In this document: positions 32,821-41,222 of the stretch, piece after piece | Layout of the letters: each line of letters starts with the position of its first letter | Position numbering within the stretch: the first letter of the stretch is position 1 | NCBI GenBank assembly: GCA_022841545.1 | Contig: JALHRF010000021.1 | Location: 1-41,410 of the forward strand | Source of the DNA: Bauldia sp. | Lineage (GTDB): Bacteria; Pseudomonadota; Alphaproteobacteria; Rhizobiales; Kaistiaceae | Length of the DNA: 41,410 nt | Direction: 5' to 3' | Made by a program: the position numbers and the translations under genes | Notes under the pieces: model-generated | The model's input: the letters and a program-made list of their open reading frames with translations, nothing else | The model's database searches: none | What the model was told of the DNA's origin: nothing

Positions 32821-34613
32821 GCGCGTCGGGCTTGGGGCGCGTCCGCCGTCTGCCGGCGCAGCGGTGGAGCCTCCGGCATCGGGATCTCCGCCATTGCACG
32901 GTTGCGGAGTGGCCGGCCGGCATGCGGCGTCTTGTTCCATCGATGCGGTTTGAGCGCGAGTTCCACGATCGCGAGAAGACAGGCGGCGGTCATCAGCAGC
33001 CAGTAGAACGGCAGGAGGTACAGGAAGCGCGAGAGCCAGCCACGGCCGCGTAGCGGCAGCGTCCGCGTGGCGAGAGTCGCCATTGCCGCATAACCAGCCG
33101 CGAGGTTGAAGATGCTCAGCCCGGCCAGCGCGGCGATGAAAAGATCGCCGTCGCTCCAGAGGCGCGAGGGGTCCAGGAGGAGCAGGAGTGGCGTCGCAAG
33201 GAAGATCGGATGGAAGAGCGCCGACACGACCATTCCGAGCCCGAGCGCGTGGAAGCCGAGCATCCGGCGCGTGCCCAGGTCCCGCCAGAGCACGACGGGA
33301 TGCCGCATATGGACAAGCCAGGTGTGGATCCAGCCCTTGAGCCAGCGCGTCCGCTGCCTGAGCCATGGACCCAACCTCACCGGCGCCTCTTCGAGCGTCG
33401 GGAGCTTCAACGTGCCGACGACATATCCGAAGCGCGCCAACCGGATGCCGAGGTCGGCGTCCTCCGTGACGTTGAACGGGTCCCAACCTCCTACCGCGTC
33501 AAGCGCCGCGCGGCGGAAGTGATTCGATGTTCCGCCGAGCGGCAGGGGCAGATCGAGTGCGGCCAGAGCAGGAAGCAGCCCATCGAACAGCGTCGAATAC
33601 TCGATCGCGAACAGGGCCGCGATCCTGCTCTTGTCGGGATTGTCGATAACGAGCGGCGCCTGCAGGCACGCGAGTCGTTGCGGCGCCGCGCGGAAGCCGG
33701 CGAAGGCCTCCGCGATCTGACCGGGATGGGGCCGATCCTCGGCGTCGTAGACAGTGACGAATTCGCCACGCGCAAACGACAGCGCGTATTGAAGTGCCAT
33801 CGGCTTGGTCCGCGGTCCGCCGGCCGGGACGACCACGATCTCGTAGGGCGGTCCGCGGTCGAGTGCCCGCGCCGCGCCAAGCGTGACAGCATCGTCTTCG
33901 TCGATGACCAACTTGATGTCGAGCCGATCGCGCGGCCACTTCAGGCGGTCGAGCCCGTAGAGAAGCTGGCGCACCATATGCGCCTCGTGCCGGAGCGGCA
34001 CGAGGATCGTATAGACGGGGAGGTCGGCTCCGGTCGGAACCGATGGCGGCGAAAAAGCCTCGCGACGGACGTGGGTGGCGGCGATCAGCCGCAATGCGGC
34101 GACAACAACGAAGAAGATCGCTGCGGCCAACTCGACGACAGCCAGGGTGGCGACCGGCGAAAGGAACGCAGCCCCCGCCACCAGCAACACCAGGATCGCG
34201 CCGGTCGCCGCCTGTTTCGGCGTCAGCCTGCGCCGGGCTGAACACTCAGGATCGACGGCATCAACCTTGGTGATCGCTTCCTTCAGGAAGTCGCGTGCAC
34301 CGGCCGCCCGGAGCGCCGCCCTGATCACCGTTGGCGTGCTCACCGAAATCCGCCGCCGGCTCCCCGGATACCGGTTGAGCCAGTGGATCGCCTCCGTCAT
34401 GGTATCATCATCCGGGGCGATGATGAGGTCGCCTGCCATTGATTTGGCGACCTTGCCGATGCTTATGGCGTCGAGGCTCGTGATTGCGCTAGGACCGAGA
34501 TCGACATGCGAGACGTAGGGAAGGCCGAGCCGGCGAGCGCGGGCGCGATAGGTCGCGGCCTCGGCGCCTCCGAGACCGCGCAGCACGGCCTGACCATCGT
34601 CGCGTTGCGCCAC
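32817..34613 (-). CDS. XagB-type glycosyltransferase family 2
   Basis: A 598-aa membrane-bound glycan synthase-like protein. Residues 1-110 resemble the MshEN/T2SSE N-terminal domain found in XagB-type enzymes, which can bind c-di-GMP. Two helices follow, then the GT2 domain with DEDDA (about 239), DAED (about 289), TEDAD (about 383) and the Q-x-x-R-W motif QRTRW (about 418), then C-terminal membrane helices. The product polysaccharide is not known. The N-terminal domain is short and the ATG at 34613 is provisional. It converges on csoR. Confidence 0.85.
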   Translation of the reverse strand: MAQRDDGQAVLRGLGGAEAATYRARARRLGLPYVSHVDLGPSAITSLDAISIGKVAKSMAGDLIIAPDDDTMTEAIHWLNRYPGSRRRISVSTPTVIRAALRAAGARDFLKEAITKVDAVDPECSARRRLTPKQAATGAILVLLVAGAAFLSPVATLAVVELAAAIFFVVVAALRLIAATHVRREAFSPPSVPTGADLPVYTILVPLRHEAHMVRQLLYGLDRLKWPRDRLDIKLVIDEDDAVTLGAARALDRGPPYEIVVVPAGGPRTKPMALQYALSFARGEFVTVYDAEDRPHPGQIAEAFAGFRAAPQRLACLQAPLVIDNPDKSRIAALFAIEYSTLFDGLLPALAALDLPLPLGGTSNHFRRAALDAVGGWDPFNVTEDADLGIRLARFGYVVGTLKLPTLEEAPVRLGPWLRQRTRWLKGWIHTWLVHMRHPVVLWRDLGTRRMLGFHALGLGMVVSALFHPIFLATPLLLLLDPSRLWSDGDLFIAALAGLSIFNLAAGYAAMATLATRTLPLRGRGWLSRFLYLLPFYWLLMTAACLLAIVELALKPHRWNKTPHAGRPLRNRAMAEIPMPEAPPLRRQTADAPQARRA

Positions 34614-34706
34614 CTTTCCCCCGGCTCGGGCGCGATCGCCGCACGGCGTCCCGTTCCACCATGCGATCCCCCGGACAATCTCAACTCAAAACTACCTTCG
34701 CGGGAA

Positions 34707-35627
34707 GTGAGAAGTGACTTCCACACACGCGGAACGGATAGAAATTTCGCCGCCGATCGCGGTTTCTCGCGGTACGCGCTAGTTCGAGCGGCATATCTGC
34801 TATTTTTGATTGTATTGATCGTCGTCGAAACGCTCACGCCAGCGGCGCAAGCCCAGTCCCCGGGGAGCCCCATCCCAAGCTTCTGGGACCCCAAGCGACG
34901 CATCGAGAGGCCTGCCGCAGGATCGGTGCAGGCTATCCGTTTCGTCACGACGGACGACTTTCCGCCGTTCAATTTCCTCAATGCCGACGGCCGTCTGACC
35001 GGCTTCAACGTCGACCTGGCGCGCGCGATCTGCGATGAACTCGCGATCCGCTGCACCATCCAGGCACGGGAGTGGGACGATACGCTCAACGCGGTACGAC
35101 AGGACAGCGCGGACGCGGTCATCGCCGGACTGGCGATCACCACGGCGGCGCGCGAAGAGCTGGATTTCTCGGAAGTCTACATGCGGTGGCCGGGCCGCTT
35201 CGTCGTCCGGCGCGACGCGGCTGCGATTGACGTCACCCCCGACGCCCTCAAGGGCAAGACGCTTGCCGTGGTGGCGCGGACAGCGCACGAAGCCTATCTC
35301 GCCGCCTTCTTCCCCGAGGTCGGCCGCAAGCTCTATCCCACGCCGGAAGCCGCCCGCGAGGCAGTGAAATCCGGTGAAGCCGATGCCCATTTTGGCGACG
35401 GCATGCAACTCTCGTTCTGGCTGCAGAGCGAAGCCGCCGACGGGTGCTGCGTCTTCGCGGGCGGGCCATACCTGGAGTCGCGGTTCTTCGGCGAGGGCCT
35501 TGCCATTGCGGTGCCACGCGGCCGGGAAGACCTCAAGCAGGCGATCAACGCCGCGCTGTCCGCGCTTCAGGAGAAGGGCGTCTACGCAGAGCTCTACCTG
35601 CGCTACTTCCCCGTCGGCTTCTTCTAG
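34707..35627 (+). CDS. Periplasmic substrate-binding protein (SBP family 3)
   Basis: A polar amino-acid type binding protein. A signal segment (YLLFLIVLIVVETLTPAAQAQ) is followed by FVTTDDFPPFNFLNADGRLTGFNVDLARAI, the usual SBP3 opening, and GLAITTAAREELDFSE, AVVARTAHEAYL and the terminal QEKGVYAELYLRYFP. No permease or ATPase genes are adjacent, so it may serve an unlinked ABC transporter or a sensor. The start is uncertain: the GTG at 34707 gives a 306-aa protein, while the in-frame ATG at 34506 would overlap the divergent glycosyltransferase by 108 bases. Confidence 0.8.
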   Translation: MRSDFHTRGTDRNFAADRGFSRYALVRAAYLLFLIVLIVVETLTPAAQAQSPGSPIPSFWDPKRRIERPAAGSVQAIRFVTTDDFPPFNFLNADGRLTGFNVDLARAICDELAIRCTIQAREWDDTLNAVRQDSADAVIAGLAITTAAREELDFSEVYMRWPGRFVVRRDAAAIDVTPDALKGKTLAVVARTAHEAYLAAFFPEVGRKLYPTPEAAREAVKSGEADAHFGDGMQLSFWLQSEAADGCCVFAGGPYLESRFFGEGLAIAVPRGREDLKQAINAALSALQEKGVYAELYLRYFPVGFF

Positions 35628-35635
35628 CCGAGCGC

Positions 35636-36058
35636 TCAGAGCACGCGATAGCGAACCCGCGCGCTCCGCTCGATGGCGGCGCGCACCAGCGGATCGATAT
35701 CCAGCCGGTCGCGGAGCATCTGCAGGAACAGGAGTTCCTCCTGCTCGACGTGGAGGTCGGCCGCGGCAACTTCGACCGCCAGCGCATAGGCCGTCTCGTG
35801 AAGCCGTGGCGCAAGCGACGCCGCGATCAGGTCGAGCACCCGATCGAGACCGTCGTCGGCCTGAAGGATCGCGCCGCAGTCCTCGGCGATCGCCACCAGA
35901 CGCTCGCGGTCGAACGCGGCGAAAACCGGCAGGGTCTGCACCACGTCGCCGATCTTCTTCAACTCGCGGTCGGTCATTTTCCTGTCGGCAGCCGACAAGG
36001 TTACCATGGCGTAGATCAGGGCGTCGTGCTCGGGGACGGTCTTCATCGGCTTGTTCAT
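35636..36058 (-). CDS. TerB family protein
   Basis: A 140-aa all-helical TerB (tellurite resistance) domain protein: YAMVTLSAADRKMTDRELKKIG at the N-terminus and the later AVEVAAADLHVEQEELLFL form the two pseudosymmetric halves, with conserved acidic residues that may bind metal. No other ter genes are adjacent, so tellurite resistance should not be assumed. The ATG at 36058 (MNKPMKTVPEHDAL) matches the domain start better than 36166. Confidence 0.82.
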   Translation of the reverse strand: MNKPMKTVPEHDALIYAMVTLSAADRKMTDRELKKIGDVVQTLPVFAAFDRERLVAIAEDCGAILQADDGLDRVLDLIAASLAPRLHETAYALAVEVAAADLHVEQEELLFLQMLRDRLDIDPLVRAAIERSARVRYRVL

Positions 36059-36219
36059 GGTCTCGGGGCCTCGGTCAGGCATGGCTGAACCTATGGCCCA
36101 GCCTATCCCCGAAGGCAAGCGGAGGCCGGGGTCGAGATGCGACTTGATGGTCCCTCGCCTCGTCATTGGTCGCGGTACTGCTCAGGCGGCGTCTCCGCGC
36201 GGTCACGACGACGGTCCGT

Positions 36220-37011
36220 TCATTCCTGGAGGTCGGGATCGCCATCGAACCGAGAGCCAGCCACCGGCGGAGGCGCATCCGAGGGGGGCGCCGCCGGTCC
36301 GGGCGATGCAACGACACAGCTGATGACGTGGTAGCCTGCGAGGTTGCCGGTGACGGCGGCGAGCGCCGGTGGCGGCGTTCGCTGGCTGCCTGGCAACGCG
36401 TTGAGCGCGGTCATGGTGGCGCTGTCGAGGCCAGGGGGTGGATGATAGGTGGTACGGCAGGCAGCCGGGGCGTCGCTCAGCTCCAGCGACTGCAGACTCG
36501 AAAAGGCAAAGGCCACGAAGTAGCTGGGATCGAAGACCTGCAGGGTGACTGGATCACCGGGCGCGGGGGGCTGCTCCAGCCGAAGTTCGAAGAAGAGCGT
36601 GAGGTACAGGCCGTCGTAGTTCAGGCCATAGTCCGTGGGCGGCGCGAAGGCCTGCCGGACGCCATCGACCACGACGTCGGTGAAGTAGCCGTAGTCCGCA
36701 AGCGCCTCGACATTGAGCCTGGCCAGGGGCTCCAGTTCCGACGGCTCGAAAGTGCCGCTCTGGTCGGCATCGAGCCCGGCGACGGCAAATGCGGAGTATG
36801 CGGCATCGAACGTCCATTCGTTGCGAATGGCCTCAATCGTTTGCTCGTCACCGAAGCTGAGCACGGTGCGAGCCTCCACGAAGACGTGGGGATGGGCGCG
36901 CGCCCCGGCGGTCGCGCCCGTCGTCGCGAGCGCGGCAAGGACCAGGAGGGCGCACCGCTTGCGGCCCGATGCTCCTGCCTCGCTCGCCGCTTGGCCGACC
37001 GATCCCGACAA
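36220..37011 (-). CDS. DUF1007 family periplasmic protein, zinc operon
   Basis: A 263-aa exported protein. After a signal peptide it begins HPHVFVEARTVL, the DUF1007 signature, where the histidines could bind metal. A canonical EF-hand-like loop DADQSGTFEPSE lies mid-protein. The C-terminal third is Pro-rich and not recognised. DUF1007 proteins often accompany transition-metal uptake genes. Here it is the last gene of the minus-strand run zigA, GTPase, small protein, DUF1007, starting 51 bases after the small gene. A zinc (or nickel/cobalt) role is inference from context. Confidence 0.75.
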   Translation of the reverse strand: MSGSVGQAASEAGASGRKRCALLVLAALATTGATAGARAHPHVFVEARTVLSFGDEQTIEAIRNEWTFDAAYSAFAVAGLDADQSGTFEPSELEPLARLNVEALADYGYFTDVVVDGVRQAFAPPTDYGLNYDGLYLTLFFELRLEQPPAPGDPVTLQVFDPSYFVAFAFSSLQSLELSDAPAACRTTYHPPPGLDSATMTALNALPGSQRTPPPALAAVTGNLAGYHVISCVVASPGPAAPPSDAPPPVAGSRFDGDPDLQE

Positions 37012-37062
37012 CGCGCTTTCCCCACGACCCCGGACAGGCCGCCTCCCATGAGCCAGCGCGAA

Positions 37063-37350
37063 TCATAGCATTACGGGCGGCGTCGCGATGCAGGCCAGGA
37101 TGTCTTCCTCGACCACCTCGGCCAGTCCTTTGTGGACCGAATATTTCATGGCGCGGCAGCCGGCCGGCAGGACGAGAATCACCGTCTCGCGCGGTGGACA
37201 CCCGACCTCGGCGCAGGACAACTCGGTGACGGAGAGGACAACATCGGGCCCCAGCGACAGCGCCCCGCGCATCCATGCCTTGATCCTGCTGGCGGCCCCC
37301 GTCACCCCCTCTTCCGCCCGCGGCGCGTCGCGATAGACCAGCCGCCTCAT
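37063..37350 (-). CDS. Small conserved-type protein of unknown function, zinc operon
   Basis: A 95-aa protein with no signal peptide or membrane helix. A basic N-terminus is followed by LSVTELSCAEVGCPPRETVILVLP, with two cysteines six positions apart that could bind metal, and the C-terminal part MKYSVHKGLAEVVEEDI. I recall similar small proteins next to COG0523 GTPases but no function. Its start overlaps the upstream GTPase stop by 4 bases (ATGA), which implies translational coupling and a shared role. The longer frame to 37479 is a shadow. Confidence 0.7.
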   Translation of the reverse strand: MRRLVYRDAPRAEEGVTGAASRIKAWMRGALSLGPDVVLSVTELSCAEVGCPPRETVILVLPAGCRAMKYSVHKGLAEVVEEDILACIATPPVML

Positions 37351-38444
37351 CCGAACACCCCGGCGAGCCGCTGCGCCAGCGGCCGGCGGATGGCGGCCGA
37401 GAACAGCCGTCGCGTCGCCTCGGGGGAGAGGCCGTCGCCCAGCACCACGATGCGGCTTCGTCGATCCTCGCTCGGCCACCGATCGAGGCGTCTTCTTTCA
37501 TGGAGCATATGCTGCACGCCATGCACCACCATCGGACGGCCGGGATCGTCGGACAGCGCGACGACGCCCTTGAGGCGGAGGACGCCGACCTGAAGCATCA
37601 TGAGGTCGAGGAAGGCGTTGAACAGCCCCGGATCGAGCGGCTCGGCCTCAACGAGCGGAACCGCCTGGATCCTGTCGCCGTGACGGTTCGGATCGTGGGC
37701 ATGGCGATGGCCCGCGCCGCCCGTCGCCCGCTCGAGCGCCAGCCATCCAGCGACATCCTCGGGCTTGCCGCCGGGCAAGTAGGTCCCCTCCCCGATCAGA
37801 TCCGAAAGCCGCACAACGTCCTCCCGGGTGACGATCTCTGCGGACGGGTTGAGGACCTGGAGCCGTCGGCGGAGTTCGTCGAGGTCATGCCGCGACGCGA
37901 CATCCCGAACGAGATCGGTCTTGGTCAGCACGATCCGGTCGGCAAAGGCGAGTTGCTTCCAGGATTCGATGTGCCGGTCGAGGGCGAGCGGGCCGGTGAC
38001 GACGTCGAATGTGGTGACGACGCCCGCGAGACGGAAGCGCCGCGCCACGACGTGATCGCGCAGCCCGGCGGCAGGGGCGCCGCCCGGGATGAGGCTGTTG
38101 ATGATGGGTGCGGGGTCGGCGAGGCCGGTGGTCTCGACGATCACCCGCTCGAAGCGCGGAAACGCGCCGCGATCCACCGCATCGGCGATCTCGAACAGCG
38201 AGGCGCGGATGTCGCTGCCGGCCGTGCAGCAGACGCAGCCGGTCGAGGTGACGACGTAGTCCTCGCGCCCGGCGTGGACGAGATCGTGATCGATGGCGAT
38301 CGTGCCGAACTCATTGACGACCACCGCCGTGCCGCGCATCGCAGGATCGGCGAGCACTGCGCCGAGCAGCGTCGTCTTGCCGGAACCGAGGAACCCGGTG
38401 AGCAGCGTCACCGGGATGGCGGCGGCCGATCCGCTAGGCGGCAT
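37347..38444 (-). CDS. COG0523 (CobW/YeiR-type) GTPase, probable metallochaperone
   Basis: A 365-aa G3E GTPase. The P-loop is [10 protein letters not shown], the metal-binding CxCC motif is TGCVCCTAG, and the GTP base recognition is LTKTD. A histidine-rich segment, [14 protein letters not shown], lies before the C-terminal CobW domain, consistent with metal delivery. It overlaps the zigA stop by 11 bases, so the two GTPases are translationally coupled. The Zur-type palindrome upstream of zigA suggests zinc, but COG0523 members also serve cobalt and nitrile hydratase pathways. Confidence 0.9.
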   Translation of the reverse strand: MPPSGSAAAIPVTLLTGFLGSGKTTLLGAVLADPAMRGTAVVVNEFGTIAIDHDLVHAGREDYVVTSTGCVCCTAGSDIRASLFEIADAVDRGAFPRFERVIVETTGLADPAPIINSLIPGGAPAAGLRDHVVARRFRLAGVVTTFDVVTGPLALDRHIESWKQLAFADRIVLTKTDLVRDVASRHDLDELRRRLQVLNPSAEIVTREDVVRLSDLIGEGTYLPGGKPEDVAGWLALERATGGAGHRHAHDPNRHGDRIQAVPLVEAEPLDPGLFNAFLDLMMLQVGVLRLKGVVALSDDPGRPMVVHGVQHMLHERRRLDRWPSEDRRSRIVVLGDGLSPEATRRLFSAAIRRPLAQRLAGVFG

Positions 38445-39648
38445 TCGAGCGCTTCCAGACCGGGAACGGGTCCGCCAGCCGACGATAGGTGGACGGATCG
38501 AACGTCACCGGGTTCGCCGAGCCGACAAGGCAGGCATCGAGTTCGGCACGGATCGCCGCCTCGTCCATGCCCGTGCCGATGAACACCAGTTCCTGTCGGC
38601 GGTCGCCCCAGACCGGCGTCCAGTGACGGTTGAGCATCGAGCGCCACTCGGAATGGTCCGGCCAGCGCGCCCTTGGCACGGCTGCCCACCAGAAGCCCAT
38701 CGGCTCGGTGCGGCAGATGGCGCCGGCGAGGCTCATGTCGCCAACCCATTCCGGGCGCGTCGCCAGCCAGAACAGCCCCTTGGCGCGGATCAGGCCGGGC
38801 CATGTCCGGCCAATGAACGCCTTGAACTTCTCAGGATGGAACGGGCGGCGGGCGCGGTAGACGAAGCTCGATATGCCGTACTCCTCGGTCTCGGGCACAT
38901 GGTCGCGGAAGCCGTTGAGTTCCTTGTACCAGAGCGGGTGCTCGTGGGCCTTGTCGTAGTCGAAGCGGCCCGTCTCGAGGACCTCGCCGAGGTCGACCCG
39001 GGAGAAGTCGGTCTCGATGATCCGCGCATCGGGGTTGAGCGCCAGCACGACCTTGCGGACCAGGTCGCGTTGCGCAGGTTCGACGTCGGACACCTTGTTG
39101 ACGACGATGACGTCGGCAAACTCGATCTGGTCGACGAGCAGGTCGACGAGGGTCCGGTCGTCCCCGTCGCCGGCCGTCTCGCCGCGGTCGCGGAGGAAAT
39201 CCTGGCTCGCGTAGTCGCGGAGCAGGTTCGCCGCGTCCACGACCGTGACCATCGTGTCGAGCCGCGCCAGGTCCGACAGCGATACGCCACGCTCGTCCCG
39301 GAACTCGAACGTCGCCGCGATCGGCAGCGGCTCCGCGACGCCCGTGCCCTCGATCACCAGGTAGTCGAAACGGCCCTCCTCGGCGAGACGGCGCACCTCC
39401 ATGAGGAGGTCGTCGCGGAGCGTGCAGCAGATGCAGCCATTGGTCATCTCGACCAGCTTCTCGTCGGTACGCGACAGCTCGGCGCTATTGCGCACGAGGT
39501 CGGCGTCGATATTGACCTCGCTCATGTCGTTGACGATCACCGCGACGCGACGACCCTCGCGGTTGTTGAGGATGTGGTTGAGCAGGGTCGTCTTGCCGGC
39601 GCCGAGGAAGCCGGAGAGCACGGTGACGGGAAGACGTTCGTTCTGCAT
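38434..39648 (-). CDS. zigA: Zinc metallochaperone GTPase ZigA
   Basis: A 404-aa COG0523 GTPase of the ZigA type, made in zinc limitation to supply zinc to client enzymes. Visible are the P-loop [10 protein letters not shown], the conserved NDMSEVNID and [20 protein letters not shown] (with CxCC), the NKVSDV base-recognition segment, and the C-terminal [11 protein letters not shown] typical of this subgroup. The ATG at 39648 is preferred over a GTG two codons upstream. A perfect 20-bp palindrome lies 12 bases upstream, so zinc repression through Zur is likely. Confidence 0.9.
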   Translation of the reverse strand: MQNERLPVTVLSGFLGAGKTTLLNHILNNREGRRVAVIVNDMSEVNIDADLVRNSAELSRTDEKLVEMTNGCICCTLRDDLLMEVRRLAEEGRFDYLVIEGTGVAEPLPIAATFEFRDERGVSLSDLARLDTMVTVVDAANLLRDYASQDFLRDRGETAGDGDDRTLVDLLVDQIEFADVIVVNKVSDVEPAQRDLVRKVVLALNPDARIIETDFSRVDLGEVLETGRFDYDKAHEHPLWYKELNGFRDHVPETEEYGISSFVYRARRPFHPEKFKAFIGRTWPGLIRAKGLFWLATRPEWVGDMSLAGAICRTEPMGFWWAAVPRARWPDHSEWRSMLNRHWTPVWGDRRQELVFIGTGMDEAAIRAELDACLVGSANPVTFDPSTYRRLADPFPVWKRSNAA

Positions 39649-39660
39649 GGACACTCAATC

Positions 39661-39680
39661 TGTGATGTTATAACATCACA
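39661..39680. promoter_or_regulatory. Zur-type operator palindrome
   Basis: TGTGATGTTATAACATCACA is a perfect 20-bp palindrome, with the GTTATAAC core typical of alphaproteobacterial Zur boxes. It lies between zigA (start 39648) and aztD (start 39750), so it can control both. TATAAC within it could be a -10 element for zigA. Confidence 0.8.
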
Positions 39681-39695
39681 CTTGTACCCGAAGTC

Positions 39696-39719
39696 TGGAA
39701 CGATCGCAACATCGTTCCA
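39696..39719 (+). other. Hairpin in the aztD leader
   Basis: A 9-bp perfect inverted repeat, TGGAACGAT and ATCGTTCCA, encloses a 6-base loop (CGCAAC). It lies between the Zur-type palindrome and the aztD ribosome site (AAGGAG, 39736-39741). It could be a second protein-binding site or an mRNA structure. There is no T run, so it is not a simple terminator. Confidence 0.5.
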
Positions 39720-39749
39720 CCGATTCCGAAAATCCAAGGAGACTCAACC

Positions 39750-40940
39750 GTGATTCCCGCCTCCCTCCCTGCGCGGAGCTTGGGCCTTGCGCTCGGCCTG
39801 TGCGCCGCGTCCGGCTTTGCGGCTTCCGCTGACGAAAATGAGACCTGGCGGCTCGTCGTCGCCGATCACAGCGCCCCCGTGGTGCGCATACTCGAAACAG
39901 ACGGCGCTCCGACCGCGACCTTCGATATCGAGGGACCGGCGAGCCTCGCGCCAGGACCGTCAGGCACGATCGTCTATGCCATCCAGTCTGATGCCGACAT
40001 CGTGCAGGCAATCGACAGCGGCATCGTACTTTCGGACCATGGCGATCACGCGGACCTCAAGGTCGAGGCGCCGCGCCTGCTGGACACGGCGATGACCGGC
40101 GAGCGCCCGGTCCATTTCGTGGTCCATGACGGCAAGATCGCCGTCTTCTACGATGGCGAAGGTGTCGCGCGGATCTACAGCGAGCGCGGCGGCGAACCAC
40201 GCGTCATCGAGACGGCGGCGCCGCACCACGGCGTGGCGGCGACGATCGGACGGCACGTGATCGTCTCGATCCCGCACCCCGAGCACCCGTCGGAACTGCC
40301 CGTGGGTATTCGCGTGCTCGACACGAGCGGAGTTCAGGTCGGCGAAGATCACGCCTGCCCTGACCTGCATGGCGAGGCTGCCTCGGGCAGCCTGATGGCG
40401 CTCGCCTGCGCCACGGGCGTGCTGCTGGTCCGTCCCGACGGAGATGGGCCGCCGAAGGTCGAGCATCTCGCCTATGCGTCCGACCTCCCGGAAGGCAAGA
40501 GCACCACGCTCCTCGGCGCCTCCGGGCTCCAGTACTTCGTCGGCAACTACGGTCCCGACGCGATCGTGGCGATCGACCCGTCCTCCGGAAAATTCACCCG
40601 CGTACAACTTCCCACGCGCCGCGTTCACTTCGCCATGGATGGCGAGCGCCCGCAGCTCGTCTATGTCTTCACCGAGGACGGCAGCCTGCACAAGATCAAT
40701 GCGCTGACGGGACGCGTCGACGCCAGCCTCGCGCTGACCGGCCCCTACAGCATGGACGGCCATTGGCGGGACCCGCGTCCGCGGCTGGCCGTCGCCGGCG
40801 ACGAAGTCTTCGTGACCGATCCGACCCCCGGCGTCATCCACGTCGTCGACATTGAGGAGTTCGCCAAGGATCGGGAGATGAAGGTCGACGGCATGCCGTA
40901 CACCATCATCGCAATCGGCGGCCACGGCGAGCATCACTAA
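39750..40940 (+). CDS. aztD: Zinc metallochaperone AztD
   Basis: AztD is a periplasmic beta-propeller zinc chaperone that passes zinc to the binding protein AztC. The 396-aa protein starts with GTG at 39750, eight bases after AAGGAG, and has a signal peptide ending near AASADE. Histidine-rich segments that could bind zinc are LSDHGDHADLKVEAPR, PHPEHP and the C-terminal GGHGEHH. Blocks such as RPVHFVVHDGKIAVFYDGEG match the family. No aztABC transporter genes are in the window. It diverges from zigA across the Zur-type palindrome. Confidence 0.9.
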   Translation: MIPASLPARSLGLALGLCAASGFAASADENETWRLVVADHSAPVVRILETDGAPTATFDIEGPASLAPGPSGTIVYAIQSDADIVQAIDSGIVLSDHGDHADLKVEAPRLLDTAMTGERPVHFVVHDGKIAVFYDGEGVARIYSERGGEPRVIETAAPHHGVAATIGRHVIVSIPHPEHPSELPVGIRVLDTSGVQVGEDHACPDLHGEAASGSLMALACATGVLLVRPDGDGPPKVEHLAYASDLPEGKSTTLLGASGLQYFVGNYGPDAIVAIDPSSGKFTRVQLPTRRVHFAMDGERPQLVYVFTEDGSLHKINALTGRVDASLALTGPYSMDGHWRDPRPRLAVAGDEVFVTDPTPGVIHVVDIEEFAKDREMKVDGMPYTIIAIGGHGEHH

Positions 40941-40953
40941 ACCCTCGGAAGTG

Positions 40954-40985
40954 CGGTGTCCGGGATCTCTCCAACCCGGACACCG
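40954..40985 (+). terminator. Hairpin terminator after aztD
   Basis: An 11-bp perfect stem (CGGTGTCCGGG with CCCGGACACCG) and a 10-base loop begin 14 bases after the aztD stop. The following bases (TCACATTCG) have no strong T run, so termination may be partial. Confidence 0.55.
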
Positions 40986-41165
40986 TCACATTCGATCTGT
41001 GCCTTGCTTCCCGTCATCCCGCTGCCGATCGGCATTCCTGGGCCCGGGCTGCCCTGGTCGCGGTCTCTCCGATCTCGCACCTCGACAAGACCCGAGCTTC
41101 CGAAGGCCCCTTCCTTCGTTCCTCCGACATCCGCCTGGACCAGCACGACGGAGCGTCGGGCGGCG

Positions 41166-41194
41166 TTGACGCGGGCGGCCGGGGTTCCTAGGGT
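41166..41194 (+). promoter_or_regulatory. Candidate sigma-70 promoter for lysS
   Basis: TTGACG (41166-41171), a 17-base spacer and TAGGGT (41189-41194) lie 28 bases before the lysS ATG. The -35 and the spacing are good; the -10 is fair. Confidence 0.5.
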
Positions 41195-41222
41195 CCGCGC
41201 GCATTCCCACAGGTCGAAGACA

